Source: Chitinophagaceae bacterium
GTDB lineage: Bacteria; Bacteroidota; Bacteroidia; Chitinophagales; Chitinophagaceae
Length of the DNA stretch: 64,000 bases
Direction: 5' to 3'
NCBI GenBank assembly: GCA_019745155.1
Contig: JAIETM010000002.1
Coordinates: 1-64,000 of the forward strand
The notes under the pieces were generated by a model. It had not been told where the DNA came from. It saw only the letters and a program-made list of their open reading frames with translations, and made no database searches. This document shows, piece after piece, positions 28,649-38,097 of this stretch; within the stretch, counting starts at the first letter, position 1; each line of letters begins with the position of its first letter. Made by a program: the position numbers and the translations under genes.

Positions 28649-29101
28649 ATGAACAACGAAGCCCTGCAGGCAATCCTCACCGAACAAGTTCCAGACGCCA
28701 CTTTTGACACTAGTGGTGAATGGCTCAATGTTCAAGTAAGCGTTGCAGCGTTTCGCCCGCTTGCAGAAAAGTTGAAGAAAGAATTACAGTTCAATTTTCT
28801 TTTCTGTCTTACTTGTGTTGATTGGAAAACACATTTGACTATGGTGTATCACCTGCGTTCAACACAGGAAGGACATCATTTGGTGGTGAAAGTGAATTTG
28901 GATACACAGCAACCACAAATACACACGGTGTGTGATTTATGGCGTACTGCAGAATTTCATGAGCGTGAAGTGTATGAGTTGTTTGGAGTGGATTCTCTGC
29001 AACATCCTGATTTGCGTTTGCTGATTCTTCCGGATGGATGGGAAGGAAAGAATCCGCTGCGGAAAGATTTTGATGATCCTGTAAACATGATCAAACTATA
29101 A
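28649..29101 (+). CDS. nuoC: Complex I subunit NuoC
   Basis: The 150-residue peripheral-arm subunit has the 30-kDa subunit pattern, including FCLTCVDWKTH, the WRTAEFHEREVYELFGV block and the end block LPDGWEGKNPLRKDF. It packs against NuoD and NuoI in the Q-module. It is separate from NuoD, unlike the fused NuoCD of some bacteria. The ATG follows the nuoB stop by one base. Confidence 0.95.
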   Translation: MNNEALQAILTEQVPDATFDTSGEWLNVQVSVAAFRPLAEKLKKELQFNFLFCLTCVDWKTHLTMVYHLRSTQEGHHLVVKVNLDTQQPQIHTVCDLWRTAEFHEREVYELFGVDSLQHPDLRLLILPDGWEGKNPLRKDFDDPVNMIKL

Positions 29102-29122
29102 ACATCCCGCGTAAGCGGAACT

Positions 29123-30259
29123 ATGTATCAAACTACCGACATACTGGTGAACGAAACCGCCAATGACCCCATGGGTCAGATGGTGATCAATGTGGGTCCA
29201 CAACACCCGGCAACGCATGGTGTGTTGCATCTGGTGATTACATTGAATGGAGAAACGATTCAGAAAGTAGAACCACACTTAGGCTATATCCATCGCTCCA
29301 TTGAGAAAATGTGTGAGAGTCTTACTTATAGACAGTTCATTTATGTAACGAGCCGGATGGATTATCTCTCATCACATATCAATAACCACGCCTGTGCTCT
29401 ATGCGTTGAAAAAGGTTTGCAGGTAGAAGTACCAGAACGTGCGCAGGTGATACGTGTGTTGATGGATGAACTCACACGCATTGCCTCACATGAGTTGTGG
29501 TGGGGTGCGATGGCCATGGATTTGGGTGCGTTTACGCCATTCTTTCACGCATTTCGCGAAAGAGAAACAATTAATGATATCATGGAAGAGACCTGCGGCG
29601 CCAGATTAACCATGAACTATATGGTGCCCGGCGGTGTGATGCATGATATTCATCCCAACTTTCAAAAAAGAGTGAAGGATTTTCTGCAACTCTATAAGCA
29701 GAAGATTCATGAATACGATGAGCTGGTTACGGGCAATATTATTTTCCAAAACCGAATGAAGGGCGTTGGGTATATATCACCGGAAGATGCCATCTCTTAT
29801 GGATGCTCTGGTCCTGTTGCGAGAGGCAGTGGCGTGAGTTGCGATGTGCGCAAGCATTTTCCTTATGAGATTTACGATAAGCTGCAGTTTGATGAAGTGC
29901 TGGAAACAGCAGGCGATTCATTTGCGCGTTATCTGGTGCGTGTGAAAGAAATGCATCAGTCGGTGCGCATTGTTGAGCAGTTGATCGACAATATTCCGGA
30001 AGGTGATTTTCAGGCTAAGACCAAAGCGGTGTTGAAATTGCCAAAAGGAGAATTTTATCAGCGCGTAGAAACGGCACGTGGCGAATTAGGTGTATACATT
30101 GTGAGTGAAGGAGGAACAACGCCGTATCGTATCAAGTTTCGTTCACCCGGATTTTCCAATCTTTCTATTCTCGATCATATGACGCGTGGCAGTAAGATTG
30201 GCGATCTGGTTGCAGCGATGGGGACATTAGATTTAGTGATACCAGATATAGATAGGTAG
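29123..30259 (+). CDS. nuoD: Complex I subunit NuoD
   Basis: The 378-residue subunit forms the quinone cavity with NuoB. The N-terminal NVGPQHPATHGVLHLV holds the conserved quinone-binding His motif, followed by EPHLGYIHRSIEKM, the RMDYLS stretch and the C-terminal SPGFSNLSILDHM. The stop at 30257-30259 is followed almost at once by the left arm of the S23 element. In 14-subunit operons nuoE, nuoF and nuoG would come next. Confidence 0.96.
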   Translation: MYQTTDILVNETANDPMGQMVINVGPQHPATHGVLHLVITLNGETIQKVEPHLGYIHRSIEKMCESLTYRQFIYVTSRMDYLSSHINNHACALCVEKGLQVEVPERAQVIRVLMDELTRIASHELWWGAMAMDLGAFTPFFHAFRERETINDIMEETCGARLTMNYMVPGGVMHDIHPNFQKRVKDFLQLYKQKIHEYDELVTGNIIFQNRMKGVGYISPEDAISYGCSGPVARGSGVSCDVRKHFPYEIYDKLQFDEVLETAGDSFARYLVRVKEMHQSVRIVEQLIDNIPEGDFQAKTKAVLKLPKGEFYQRVETARGELGVYIVSEGGTTPYRIKFRSPGFSNLSILDHMTRGSKIGDLVAAMGTLDLVIPDIDR

Positions 30260-30261
30260 TT

Positions 30262-30862
30262 GTTGGTTGATTGTTACTAGTTGCTAGTTAGTGGTTGAGG
30301 GTTAGATTGTAAAATGTTTTTAAACTAAAAATGAATAAGAAAAGGAAGAATAAATAATCAGTTGTTATTGTTTGATAAAAGCAGCGATTATTATGGCTAC
30401 AGTAAAAAGGTTTGAAGACTTAGAGGTTTGGCAACAGGCTAGAAAGCTGGCAACAGCTATTTATCAGCTCACCAGTAATGGAACAATTGTAAAAGATTAT
30501 GAGTTGGTTAAACAAATGAATAGATCGGTAGGATCGATTATGGATAATATAGCAGAGGGGTTTGATAGAGGAGGAAAGCGGGAGTTTATTCAGTTTTTGG
30601 CTATTGCTCGAGGATCGTGTGCCGAGTTGAAGTCGCAGTTGTATAGGGCTTTAGACCGAAAACACATTGGTGAAGAGATAATGAAACAAGCATATGAACA
30701 AATAGAAGCGATAACAAGAATGATCAGCGGGCTAATCAAGTATCTTAATAACAGTAATATAAAAGGCAACAAATATCAAGATCAAAAAACATAACAAAGA
30801 ACAAAAAGCAGACAACAAAAAACCAGAAACCCCAAACTACTAACCATAAACCACCAACCAAC
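30262..30862 (+). mobile_element. Putative S23 (four-helix-bundle) element with inverted arms
   Basis: Between the nuoD stop and the nuoH start lies a unit of about 600 bases. Its left arm (30262-30306) is rich in G and T with repeated GTTAGTGGTTG-like stretches, and its right arm (30827-30862) is rich in A and C with the complementary pattern. The ends match exactly as GTTGGTTG at 30262-30269 and CAACCAAC at 30855-30862. The single gene inside encodes an S23-type four-helix-bundle protein. The layout recalls intervening sequences of 23S rRNA, in which an S23 reading frame sits within a stem. No transposase is present, so mobility is inferred. Confidence 0.55.
30393..30794 (+). CDS. Four-helix-bundle protein, S23/IVP family
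   Basis: From the ATG at 30393 the protein has 133 residues. It shows the S23 ribosomal-intervening-sequence family pattern: FEDLEVWQQARKLATAIYQL, then QMNRSVGSIMDNIAEGFDRG and EFIQFLAIARGSCAELKSQLYRA. Family members form four-helix bundles and are found inside 23S rRNA intervening sequences or as orphan genes; a related protein (Avd) accompanies diversity-generating retroelements, but no reverse transcriptase is here. It interrupts the nuo operon in the same direction, with lower GC than the nuo genes. Its cellular role is unknown. Confidence 0.9.
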   Translation: MATVKRFEDLEVWQQARKLATAIYQLTSNGTIVKDYELVKQMNRSVGSIMDNIAEGFDRGGKREFIQFLAIARGSCAELKSQLYRALDRKHIGEEIMKQAYEQIEAITRMISGLIKYLNNSNIKGNKYQDQKT

Positions 30863-30864
30863 TT

Positions 30865-31941
30865 GTGATTTCTTTTTCAGACATAGCAACCCAAATAGAC
30901 AGCTGGCTCAACGCACAGTTTGATCCAACCATTGCCTTGTTGATTGAAGGCGTGATCATTGGTGTTGCAGCGATTGGCTTGTTTGCGGGATTAGGTTTGG
31001 TATTGGTGATCATGGAACGTAAAGTGTCTGCATGGATGCAGATTCGTTTGGGACCTAACCGTGTTGGTCCGAAAGGTTTGTTGCAATCATTAGCTGATAC
31101 GGTGAAATTGTTGGTGAAAGAGGGACTTACACCAAGTGGTTCAGATAAATTTTTATTCAACCTCGCACCGTTTATTGCCATGATCGCTGCTATGCTGTTG
31201 TTGGCACCTATTGGCTTTGCACGTAACCTGTATATTTGGGATTTGAATATAGGCGTACTCTATGTTGCTGCTATTTCCTCTATCTCAGTTATTAGTGTGT
31301 TGATGGCGGGTTGGAGTAGTAATAATAAATATTCTTTGCTAGGTGCAATGCGCAGTGGCGCACAGATTGTGAGCTATGAATTATCTGCAGGTTTATCAAT
31401 TCTTACCATCGTGGTATTGACGGGTAGTTTGCGCGTCTCTGATATCATCATGGCGCAGGAAAATGGCTGGTGGATTTTTAAAGGGCATATTCCAGTGATC
31501 ATTGCCTTTATCATTTTCCTCATCGCAGCTACCGCTGAAACCAATCGTGCACCTTTTGATTTGGCAGAAGCTGAATCAGAATTAACTGCGGGCTTTCACA
31601 CTGAATACTCGGGTATGAAGTTCGCGTTGTTCTTTTTGGCTGAATACATCAACGTCTTCATTGTATGTGCGATGGGCGCTACGCTATTCTTAGGTGGATG
31701 GATGCCTTTCCATATTGGTGGCTGGACTGGCTTCAATACCATCATGGATTATATTCCATCCAGCATTTGGTTCTTTGGCAAAACATTCTTCCTGATTTTC
31801 GTGATGATGTGGTTTCGCTGGACCTTCCCGCGTTTGCGGATTGATCAGTTGCTGAACCTGGAATGGAAATACTTATTGCCGATAGGCATGGTGAATATTT
31901 TATTGGTAACCCTTATCGCCATCATGGGCTGGCATTTTTAA
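30865..31941 (+). CDS. nuoH: Complex I subunit NuoH
   Basis: The 358-residue membrane subunit has about eight helices and joins the Q-module to the pump arm. Typical motifs are MERKVSAWMQIRLGPNRVGP, the loop AETNRAPFDLAEAESELTAG and FRWTFPRLRIDQLL. The start is GTG at 30865, two bases past the right arm of the S23 element, so insertion of the element may have replaced the original leader and start region. Confidence 0.95.
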   Translation: MISFSDIATQIDSWLNAQFDPTIALLIEGVIIGVAAIGLFAGLGLVLVIMERKVSAWMQIRLGPNRVGPKGLLQSLADTVKLLVKEGLTPSGSDKFLFNLAPFIAMIAAMLLLAPIGFARNLYIWDLNIGVLYVAAISSISVISVLMAGWSSNNKYSLLGAMRSGAQIVSYELSAGLSILTIVVLTGSLRVSDIIMAQENGWWIFKGHIPVIIAFIIFLIAATAETNRAPFDLAEAESELTAGFHTEYSGMKFALFFLAEYINVFIVCAMGATLFLGGWMPFHIGGWTGFNTIMDYIPSSIWFFGKTFFLIFVMMWFRWTFPRLRIDQLLNLEWKYLLPIGMVNILLVTLIAIMGWHF

Positions 31942-31950
31942 ACGCAGACT

Positions 31951-32427
31951 ATGTTCTTAAAAGAGTACATCAGGAATATCGCAGGCGGATTGAAGTCGCT
32001 GGTAACCGGTATGCGCATGACGGGTTATTATTTTACCCATCATAAAGAAATCATTACCCAGCAATATCCAGATAACAGAGATACGCTGGAATTGCCCGAA
32101 CGTTTCAAGGGTGAAGTAGTGATGCCGCACAATGAGCACAATGAACATCGTTGTACAGGTTGTACAGCTTGCGAACTGGCTTGTCCCAATGGAACCATCA
32201 AAGTCATCACCAAGTTTGATGTAACACCGGAAGGCAAGAAGAAAAAAGCGATTGATAAACTCGTCTATCACCTGGAGCTCTGCACCATGTGTAATCTCTG
32301 CGTGGAAGCTTGTCCCTCAGACGCCATCAAAATGGCGCAGACATTTGAGCACAGTGTGTTCGATCGCAATCAGCTGACCAAAGTATTGAATAACCCCGGC
32401 TCTAAAATCATGGAAGGTGTAGAATAA
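31951..32427 (+). CDS. nuoI: Complex I subunit NuoI
   Basis: The 158-residue ferredoxin-like subunit carries clusters N6a and N6b. Two complete motifs are seen: CTGCTACELACPNG near residue 69-82 and CTMCNLCVEACPSD near residue 111-124. In an EFG-less complex these clusters are the likely entry for electrons from a soluble donor. The gene ends in TAATG overlap with nuoJ. Confidence 0.95.
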   Translation: MFLKEYIRNIAGGLKSLVTGMRMTGYYFTHHKEIITQQYPDNRDTLELPERFKGEVVMPHNEHNEHRCTGCTACELACPNGTIKVITKFDVTPEGKKKKAIDKLVYHLELCTMCNLCVEACPSDAIKMAQTFEHSVFDRNQLTKVLNNPGSKIMEGVE

Positions 32428-32957
32428 TGGATGCAGCAACGATCATATTTTATTTGTTGGCCGCAATGACGCTTGGTAGTGCTTTGTTGGCTGTTACCAG
32501 CAGACAGATATTTCGCTCAGCTATCTATTTGTTGTTTTCGCTGATTGGTATTGCGGGTATTTATTTCTGGCTGGATTATGCTTTCATTGCTGCCGTACAA
32601 ATTGTGGTGTATGTAGGTGGTATTGTGGTCTTGATTATCTTCTCCATTTTTCTAACCCAACAAGCGGGTGAGGATTTACCTAAACCAAAATGGACGCAAC
32701 AACTGTTTGCCGCATTAGCAGCATTCTGTGGCTTTGCTTTGGTATTGGTACAAATACTGCAATATGGTTTTACAGAAGTAACACAAACAGGTACAGCGGA
32801 AGAAGATCGTATTGGTCGGTTAATGCTGAGCACGGGCGAAGGTGGTATGGCTTTTCCATTTGAATTGGTGAGTGTGCTGTTATTAGCAGCCATGATTGGC
32901 TGTATTGTAATTGCGATGCGCAAATCAAGTAATGAATCATCTGCAATAGAATCATAA
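32427..32957 (+). CDS. nuoJ: Complex I subunit NuoJ
   Basis: The 176-residue membrane subunit has five predicted helices. The segment VQIVVYVGGIVVLIIFSIFL near residue 56 matches the conserved central helix with the pi-bulge of NuoJ. The ATG overlaps the nuoI stop by one base. The C-terminal tail is polar (RKSSNESSAIES). Confidence 0.93.
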   Translation: MDAATIIFYLLAAMTLGSALLAVTSRQIFRSAIYLLFSLIGIAGIYFWLDYAFIAAVQIVVYVGGIVVLIIFSIFLTQQAGEDLPKPKWTQQLFAALAAFCGFALVLVQILQYGFTEVTQTGTAEEDRIGRLMLSTGEGGMAFPFELVSVLLLAAMIGCIVIAMRKSSNESSAIES

Positions 32958-32958
32958 C

Positions 32959-33267
32959 ATGATCGGACTCGAACACATATTATTCATCAGTACTGCTTTG
33001 TTCTTCTTGGGTATTTATGGATTTCTTACCCGCAGAAACCTCATCACCATGTTGATGAGTGTAGAACTCGTCCTGAATAGTGTTAACCTGAACTTTATCG
33101 CTTTTCATAAATATCTATGGCCCTCTGGAATGGATGGTGTTTTCTTCACGGTGTTTGTGATTGCCATTGCAGCAGCAGAAGCAGCTGTGGCCATTGCCAT
33201 CATCATCAACTTATATAAAACACACCGCTCCATTCTGGTAGATACCGCCGAAGAGTTGAAGTATTAA
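32959..33267 (+). CDS. nuoK: Complex I subunit NuoK
   Basis: The 102-residue subunit has three helices like the Mrp antiporter subunit MrpC. Helix 2 contains the conserved Glu in MLMSVELVLNSVNL and helix 3 the second Glu in AIAAAEAAVAIAI; both form the proton path. It starts one base after the nuoJ stop. Confidence 0.95.
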   Translation: MIGLEHILFISTALFFLGIYGFLTRRNLITMLMSVELVLNSVNLNFIAFHKYLWPSGMDGVFFTVFVIAIAAAEAAVAIAIIINLYKTHRSILVDTAEELKY

Positions 33268-33276
33268 ACAAACCTT

Positions 33277-35196
33277 ATGCTGAGTGCAACCAATATAGCC
33301 CTGATTCCTCTACTGCCATTGCTTGGCTTTGTTTTGCTGAGCCTCTTTGGCAAACAACTCAAACCATTTGCAGGAGTACTCGCTACAGTGTTGATCCTTG
33401 TTTCTGCTGTTCTGACGGGAGGTGCTGCTTGGACCTATTTTTTTGCCAACGGCAGGGTGAATGATGTTTATCAAACAATCATTCCATTGAACATCGAATG
33501 GTTGCGTTTTAATGATCAGCTGTCTATTCAGATGGGTTTGTTGTTAGATCCTATTTCTGTGATGATGTTGGTGGTGGTTACCCTGATTAGTTTGATGGTG
33601 CATATTTATAGCAATAGTTATATGCATGGTGAAAAGCGCTTCGCCACCTATTTTGCTTATCTGCAATTATTTACTTTTTCCATGTTGGGACTGGTGCTGG
33701 CCACCAATATTTTTCAAACCTATTTCTTTTGGGAGCTGGTGGGTGTATCCTCTTTTCTGTTGATTGGTTATTACTATGATAAGCCATCTGCGGTTGCAGC
33801 TTCTAAAAAAGCATTCATCGTTACGCGCTTTGCGGATCTGGGTTTCTTAATTGGAATTCTGGTCTTGAGTTTCTATGGAGGCTCATTGGATTTCCAGACA
33901 TTGATACAACAACTCACCACACCACATACACCCGCATTAGATGCGGCAAACAAAGCCAGTTTCTTAGGTGTATCTGCTTTAACATGGGGCTTGTCGCTCG
34001 TGTTTATCGGTGGTGCAGGTAAGAGCGCATTATTCCCATTACATATCTGGTTACCCGATGCAATGGAAGGTCCTACACCAGTATCGGCTTTAATCCACGC
34101 AGCAACCATGGTGGTAGCGGGTGTTTACTTAGTAGCAAGATTGTTTCCAATTTATGCCATCAGCGCGCCTGAGCTGTTAGCAGCAATTGGATGGGTTGGC
34201 GCAATATCTGCGGTGATTGCAGCACTTATCGCTTGTACACAAACCGATATTAAAAGGGTGTTGGCTTACTCTACCATGAGCCAGATTGGTTACATGATGT
34301 TTGCCTTGGGTGTATCAGGTTATGGCGGCGAGGCCGGATTGGGCTTCACGGCTTCTATGTTCCACCTTTTCACACACGCCTTGTTTAAAGCATTGTTGTT
34401 CTTGGGTGCGGGTGCAGTGATTCACGCAGTGCATAGCAATGAAATGCATGATATGGGCGGACTCAGAAAGCAAATGCCTATCACACATATTAGTTTCCTG
34501 ATTGCTTGTTTGGCGATTGCGGGTGTACCACCACTATCCGGTTTCTTCAGCAAAGAAGAAATCTTGTTAGCGGCTTATCAAAACAATACACCGATTTATT
34601 GGATAGCGCTGATCACTTCCGGTCTTACTGCTTTTTATATGTTCCGTTTGTATTTCCGCATCTTCTGGAACAAACCACATACTGGTCATGCACACGAAGC
34701 AAGTGCGATCATGTGGTTACCATTGGTGCTCTTGGCCGTTGGTGCAGCATTCGCGGGGTTGATTCCATTCGGTGAGTTGGTGAGCAGCGACGGAAAAGCA
34801 TTACACAGTGAATTGCATCTCAGCTTCTCTATTGCACCAGTAGCTTTGGGCGTGTTCGGTATCTTGATAGCCGCATGGTTGTATGGCAAGCAGAATGCAA
34901 AGCCTGCAAGTATTCAAAGCAGTTTGGGTGGATTATTTCAAGCGGTGTACCACAAATTGTATATCGATGAGTTGTATCTCTTCCTGACCAAATCTGTTGT
35001 ATTTGCACTGATTGCTAAACCAGCCGCATGGATTGATCAACACATCATCAATGCAGCAGTAAATGGTTCGGCATCCATCACACAAAAAATTTCTAGCAAT
35101 ATCAAAACCTGGCAATCAGGTAAGGTGCAGGAGTATGGATTGTATTTTTTAGGTGGTGTAATTGGTTTAGCCGTATTGGTATTGTATATCTGGTAA
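33277..35196 (+). CDS. nuoL: Complex I subunit NuoL
   Basis: The 639-residue antiporter-like subunit lies at the far end of the membrane arm. Conserved features include FFWELVGVSSFLLIGYYYDK with the key Glu, the KSALFPLHIWLPDAMEGPTPVSALIHAATMV block of antiporter subunits with its Lys and His, and a long C-terminal amphipathic helix region (GGLFQAVYHKLYIDELY) ending in a last membrane segment. Its length is normal for the family. Confidence 0.96.
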   Translation: MLSATNIALIPLLPLLGFVLLSLFGKQLKPFAGVLATVLILVSAVLTGGAAWTYFFANGRVNDVYQTIIPLNIEWLRFNDQLSIQMGLLLDPISVMMLVVVTLISLMVHIYSNSYMHGEKRFATYFAYLQLFTFSMLGLVLATNIFQTYFFWELVGVSSFLLIGYYYDKPSAVAASKKAFIVTRFADLGFLIGILVLSFYGGSLDFQTLIQQLTTPHTPALDAANKASFLGVSALTWGLSLVFIGGAGKSALFPLHIWLPDAMEGPTPVSALIHAATMVVAGVYLVARLFPIYAISAPELLAAIGWVGAISAVIAALIACTQTDIKRVLAYSTMSQIGYMMFALGVSGYGGEAGLGFTASMFHLFTHALFKALLFLGAGAVIHAVHSNEMHDMGGLRKQMPITHISFLIACLAIAGVPPLSGFFSKEEILLAAYQNNTPIYWIALITSGLTAFYMFRLYFRIFWNKPHTGHAHEASAIMWLPLVLLAVGAAFAGLIPFGELVSSDGKALHSELHLSFSIAPVALGVFGILIAAWLYGKQNAKPASIQSSLGGLFQAVYHKLYIDELYLFLTKSVVFALIAKPAAWIDQHIINAAVNGSASITQKISSNIKTWQSGKVQEYGLYFLGGVIGLAVLVLYIW

Positions 35197-35206
35197 AAGC
35201 AAGCAC

Positions 35207-36691
35207 ATGAACTTACTCTACATATTAGGCATTCCATTACTAACAGCGTTGCTGCTGCTGGTGATGCGTTCGCCCGACTGGATCAGGCGCACAGCACTGT
35301 ATGGTGCATTGCTGCAATTGGGGATGGTGGTTTGGTTATTCATTGCCTATCAGCAACAGCGCACGATGGGATATGCGATGGCTGCCTTCTTTGAACAGAA
35401 CTATGCTTGGTTTAGTGTGTGGAATATTCATTTCCATATTGGTGTGGATGGTATGTCCATTGCGATGATGTTGCTCACAGCGTTTGTGGTATTGGCGGGA
35501 GTATTGGTTTCCTGGAATGTACAGCGCATGGTAAAAGAGTATTATTTTTTGTTATTACTCTTGTCATTCGGGGCTTATGGCTTTTTCATGTCGCAAGACC
35601 TGTTGCTTTTATTCTTCTTCTTAGAAATAGCCGTGATTCCTAAATACCTACTTATTGCAGTTTGGGGTTCAGGTAATAAAAACTATAGCGCCAATAAACT
35701 GGCTTTAATGTTGATGGGCGGCTCTGCACTCATCTTTGTAGGCATACTCGGTATTTTCTACGCAACGCCTGCCGATCAGCGCAGTTTTGATATCCTGCAA
35801 TTGGCTAACCAACAATTGGGCCCAGGTTCACAGAAGATTATCTATCCCTTATTGTTTGGTGGATTTGGCGTGTTCTCTGCATTGTTTCCTTTTCACACCT
35901 GGGTGCCTGATGGTCACTCTTCTGCACCAACAGCGGGTTCTATGTTTCTGGCGGGTATTTCTATGAAACTCGGTGGTTATGGTTGTTTGAAAGTAGCTAC
36001 ACTCTTATTACCTGAAGGCGCTAAGGTTTATGCTGATCTGGTGATTGCACTTTCTGCTATTGCCATTCTATATGGGGCTTTTGCTACGCTTATCCAGAAA
36101 GACCTCAAGTATATGAATGCGTATTCATCCATTAGTCACTGCGGATTTGTATTACTCGGTATTGGCATGCTCACGAAAACTGCATTCAATGGTGCAGTCT
36201 TACAAATGGTGTCACACGGTTTGATGACAGCACTTTTCTTCGCCGTGATTGGTATGATTTACGAAAGAACACATACACGTACGATTGCGGAGATGGGCGG
36301 TTTATTAAAAGTGATGCCTTTTGCTGTTACTGCTTTGTTCATCGCGGGTCTTGCTTCGCTTGGTTTGCCCGGACTCAGCGGTTTTGTGGCAGAGATGACG
36401 GTATTTGTTGGTGGATGGGAGCATCAAGACATCTATCATCGTGCCGCAACAGTGATTGCCTGTATGTCGATAGTGGTTACTGCAGTCTATATTCTTCGTG
36501 CAATTGGTCAGGTGGCGATGGGTCCGATAAAAGAAAACTTTGCATCACTGCAGGATGTGGCTTGGTATGAGAAAATGGCTGCGGTGGTCTTGATTGCAGG
36601 TATGCTGGCCATGGGCTTAGCACCACAATGGTTGAATGAATTGATTCAGCCATCTACTCAATTCATCATGGATAAACTGGCTGCCAAATGA
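35207..36691 (+). CDS. nuoM: Complex I subunit NuoM
   Basis: The 494-residue antiporter-like subunit shows the key Glu in LFFFLEIAVIPKYLLI, the block PFHTWVPDGHSSAPTAGSMFLAGISMKLGGYG and QKDLKYMNAYSSISHCGFV. It pumps protons in the middle of the arm. The last four bases overlap nuoN (ATGA), indicating coupled translation. Confidence 0.96.
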   Translation: MNLLYILGIPLLTALLLLVMRSPDWIRRTALYGALLQLGMVVWLFIAYQQQRTMGYAMAAFFEQNYAWFSVWNIHFHIGVDGMSIAMMLLTAFVVLAGVLVSWNVQRMVKEYYFLLLLLSFGAYGFFMSQDLLLLFFFLEIAVIPKYLLIAVWGSGNKNYSANKLALMLMGGSALIFVGILGIFYATPADQRSFDILQLANQQLGPGSQKIIYPLLFGGFGVFSALFPFHTWVPDGHSSAPTAGSMFLAGISMKLGGYGCLKVATLLLPEGAKVYADLVIALSAIAILYGAFATLIQKDLKYMNAYSSISHCGFVLLGIGMLTKTAFNGAVLQMVSHGLMTALFFAVIGMIYERTHTRTIAEMGGLLKVMPFAVTALFIAGLASLGLPGLSGFVAEMTVFVGGWEHQDIYHRAATVIACMSIVVTAVYILRAIGQVAMGPIKENFASLQDVAWYEKMAAVVLIAGMLAMGLAPQWLNELIQPSTQFIMDKLAAK

Positions 36692-38088
36692 ATTACGACT
36701 GGATCATAGGATTAAAATCTGAACTGTTTACCACATTGATCATCGTGGTTTTACTGCTGATCAAATTAGGTAAGGGCATGCGTAATGGTAGCCTTTTGCA
36801 AATCACGCAGCTACTATTGCTGGTGAATTTGGCACTTGCCTTTGGTTGGAATGGTAACGGTTATTTGTTTGGCAATATGTTTCAAGCATCACAGCTGTTT
36901 GGTTTTGAAAAAGCCATTTTGATTGCAGGTGTTTATTTATTGATATTGGTCAATCACCAATGGTTGGAAAAGCAGGAACACTTGCCAGAGTTTCTAGTAT
37001 TAATGTTGAGTGCTTTGCTGGGTATGCAGACCATGATATCCTCAGGCAACTTCTTAATGCTATATCTCTCTTTAGAGCTTGCAACAATTCCTGTTGCAGC
37101 AATGGCCAATTTTGATTTGGATAAAAAACGTTCTTCTGAAGCCGCAATGAAGATGATATTGTCTTCAGCACTTTCATCTGGCATATTGCTCATGGGTATT
37201 TCTTTACTCTATGGTGCAACGGGAACCATCAGCTTTGAAGCCTTGCCTCAAGCATTAAAAGCAGATAATGGGTTGCATTTGTTATCACTGGTGATGATCT
37301 TCGCTGCTTTTGCCTTCAAGCTGTCTGCTGTACCTTTTCATTTGTGGACAGCCGATGTGTATGAAGGTTCGCCCATGCCGGTAACTGCATTCTTATCTGT
37401 GGTATCCAAGGGCGCAGTTGCTTTTGTACTCACCAGTACATTCTATCGCGCATTTCAACCTATGTTCGAAACCTGGTATCAACTACTTGCAATTATTGGG
37501 TTAATCACCATCATCATTGGTAATCTTTTCGCCATTCGGCAGGACAATATCAAGCGTATGCTGGCTTTCTCTTCTATTGCGCAAGTGGGTTTTGTGTTGA
37601 TTGGTATCAGCGCGAATAGCCCCGCAGGACTTGCATCTGTGATTTATTTTGTACTGATCTATGTCTTTTCCAATATTGCTGCATTTGGTGTGGCTGCAGT
37701 CATTGCTGCGCAAACAGGCTCAGAACAAATCAGCGATTACAAGGGGCTTTATGCCAATAATAAATTGCTCACCTGGATAATGGCATTGGCCTTGTTTTCT
37801 TTAGCGGGTATTCCGCCTACGGCGGGATTCTTCGGTAAGTTTTTCTTATTAACTGCAGGTGCAGTAAGAGCAGATTTCTGGTTGGTGATTATTGCTGCAC
37901 TGAATATGATGGTGTCATTATACTACTATTTACGTGTGGTAAGAAATATGTTTAACACAGAAACAGCGCAACCAACAATAGCCATACCTGTAACCGTGAA
38001 GCTGGGATTGTATCTCTGTGTAGCGGGTATTTTAATTACGGGTATTGCGGGTTGGATTTATGATTATATCGCTATGTTGAACCGATAA
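36688..38088 (+). CDS. nuoN: Complex I subunit NuoN
   Basis: The 466-residue antiporter-like subunit is the third pump unit, with LYLSLELATIPVAAM holding the conserved Glu, SAVPFHLWTADVYEGSPMPVTAFLS, and DNIKRMLAFSSIAQVGFVLIG. It closes the recognised nuo set; nuoE, nuoF and nuoG were not found in the window. Confidence 0.95.
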   Translation: MNYDWIIGLKSELFTTLIIVVLLLIKLGKGMRNGSLLQITQLLLLVNLALAFGWNGNGYLFGNMFQASQLFGFEKAILIAGVYLLILVNHQWLEKQEHLPEFLVLMLSALLGMQTMISSGNFLMLYLSLELATIPVAAMANFDLDKKRSSEAAMKMILSSALSSGILLMGISLLYGATGTISFEALPQALKADNGLHLLSLVMIFAAFAFKLSAVPFHLWTADVYEGSPMPVTAFLSVVSKGAVAFVLTSTFYRAFQPMFETWYQLLAIIGLITIIIGNLFAIRQDNIKRMLAFSSIAQVGFVLIGISANSPAGLASVIYFVLIYVFSNIAAFGVAAVIAAQTGSEQISDYKGLYANNKLLTWIMALALFSLAGIPPTAGFFGKFFLLTAGAVRADFWLVIIAALNMMVSLYYYLRVVRNMFNTETAQPTIAIPVTVKLGLYLCVAGILITGIAGWIYDYIAMLNR

Positions 38089-38097
38089 CTATTATCT

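Noticed and set aside
30393-30794. Avd protein of a diversity-generating retroelement
   Set aside because: The fold is related, but no reverse transcriptase or template/variable repeat pair is in the window.
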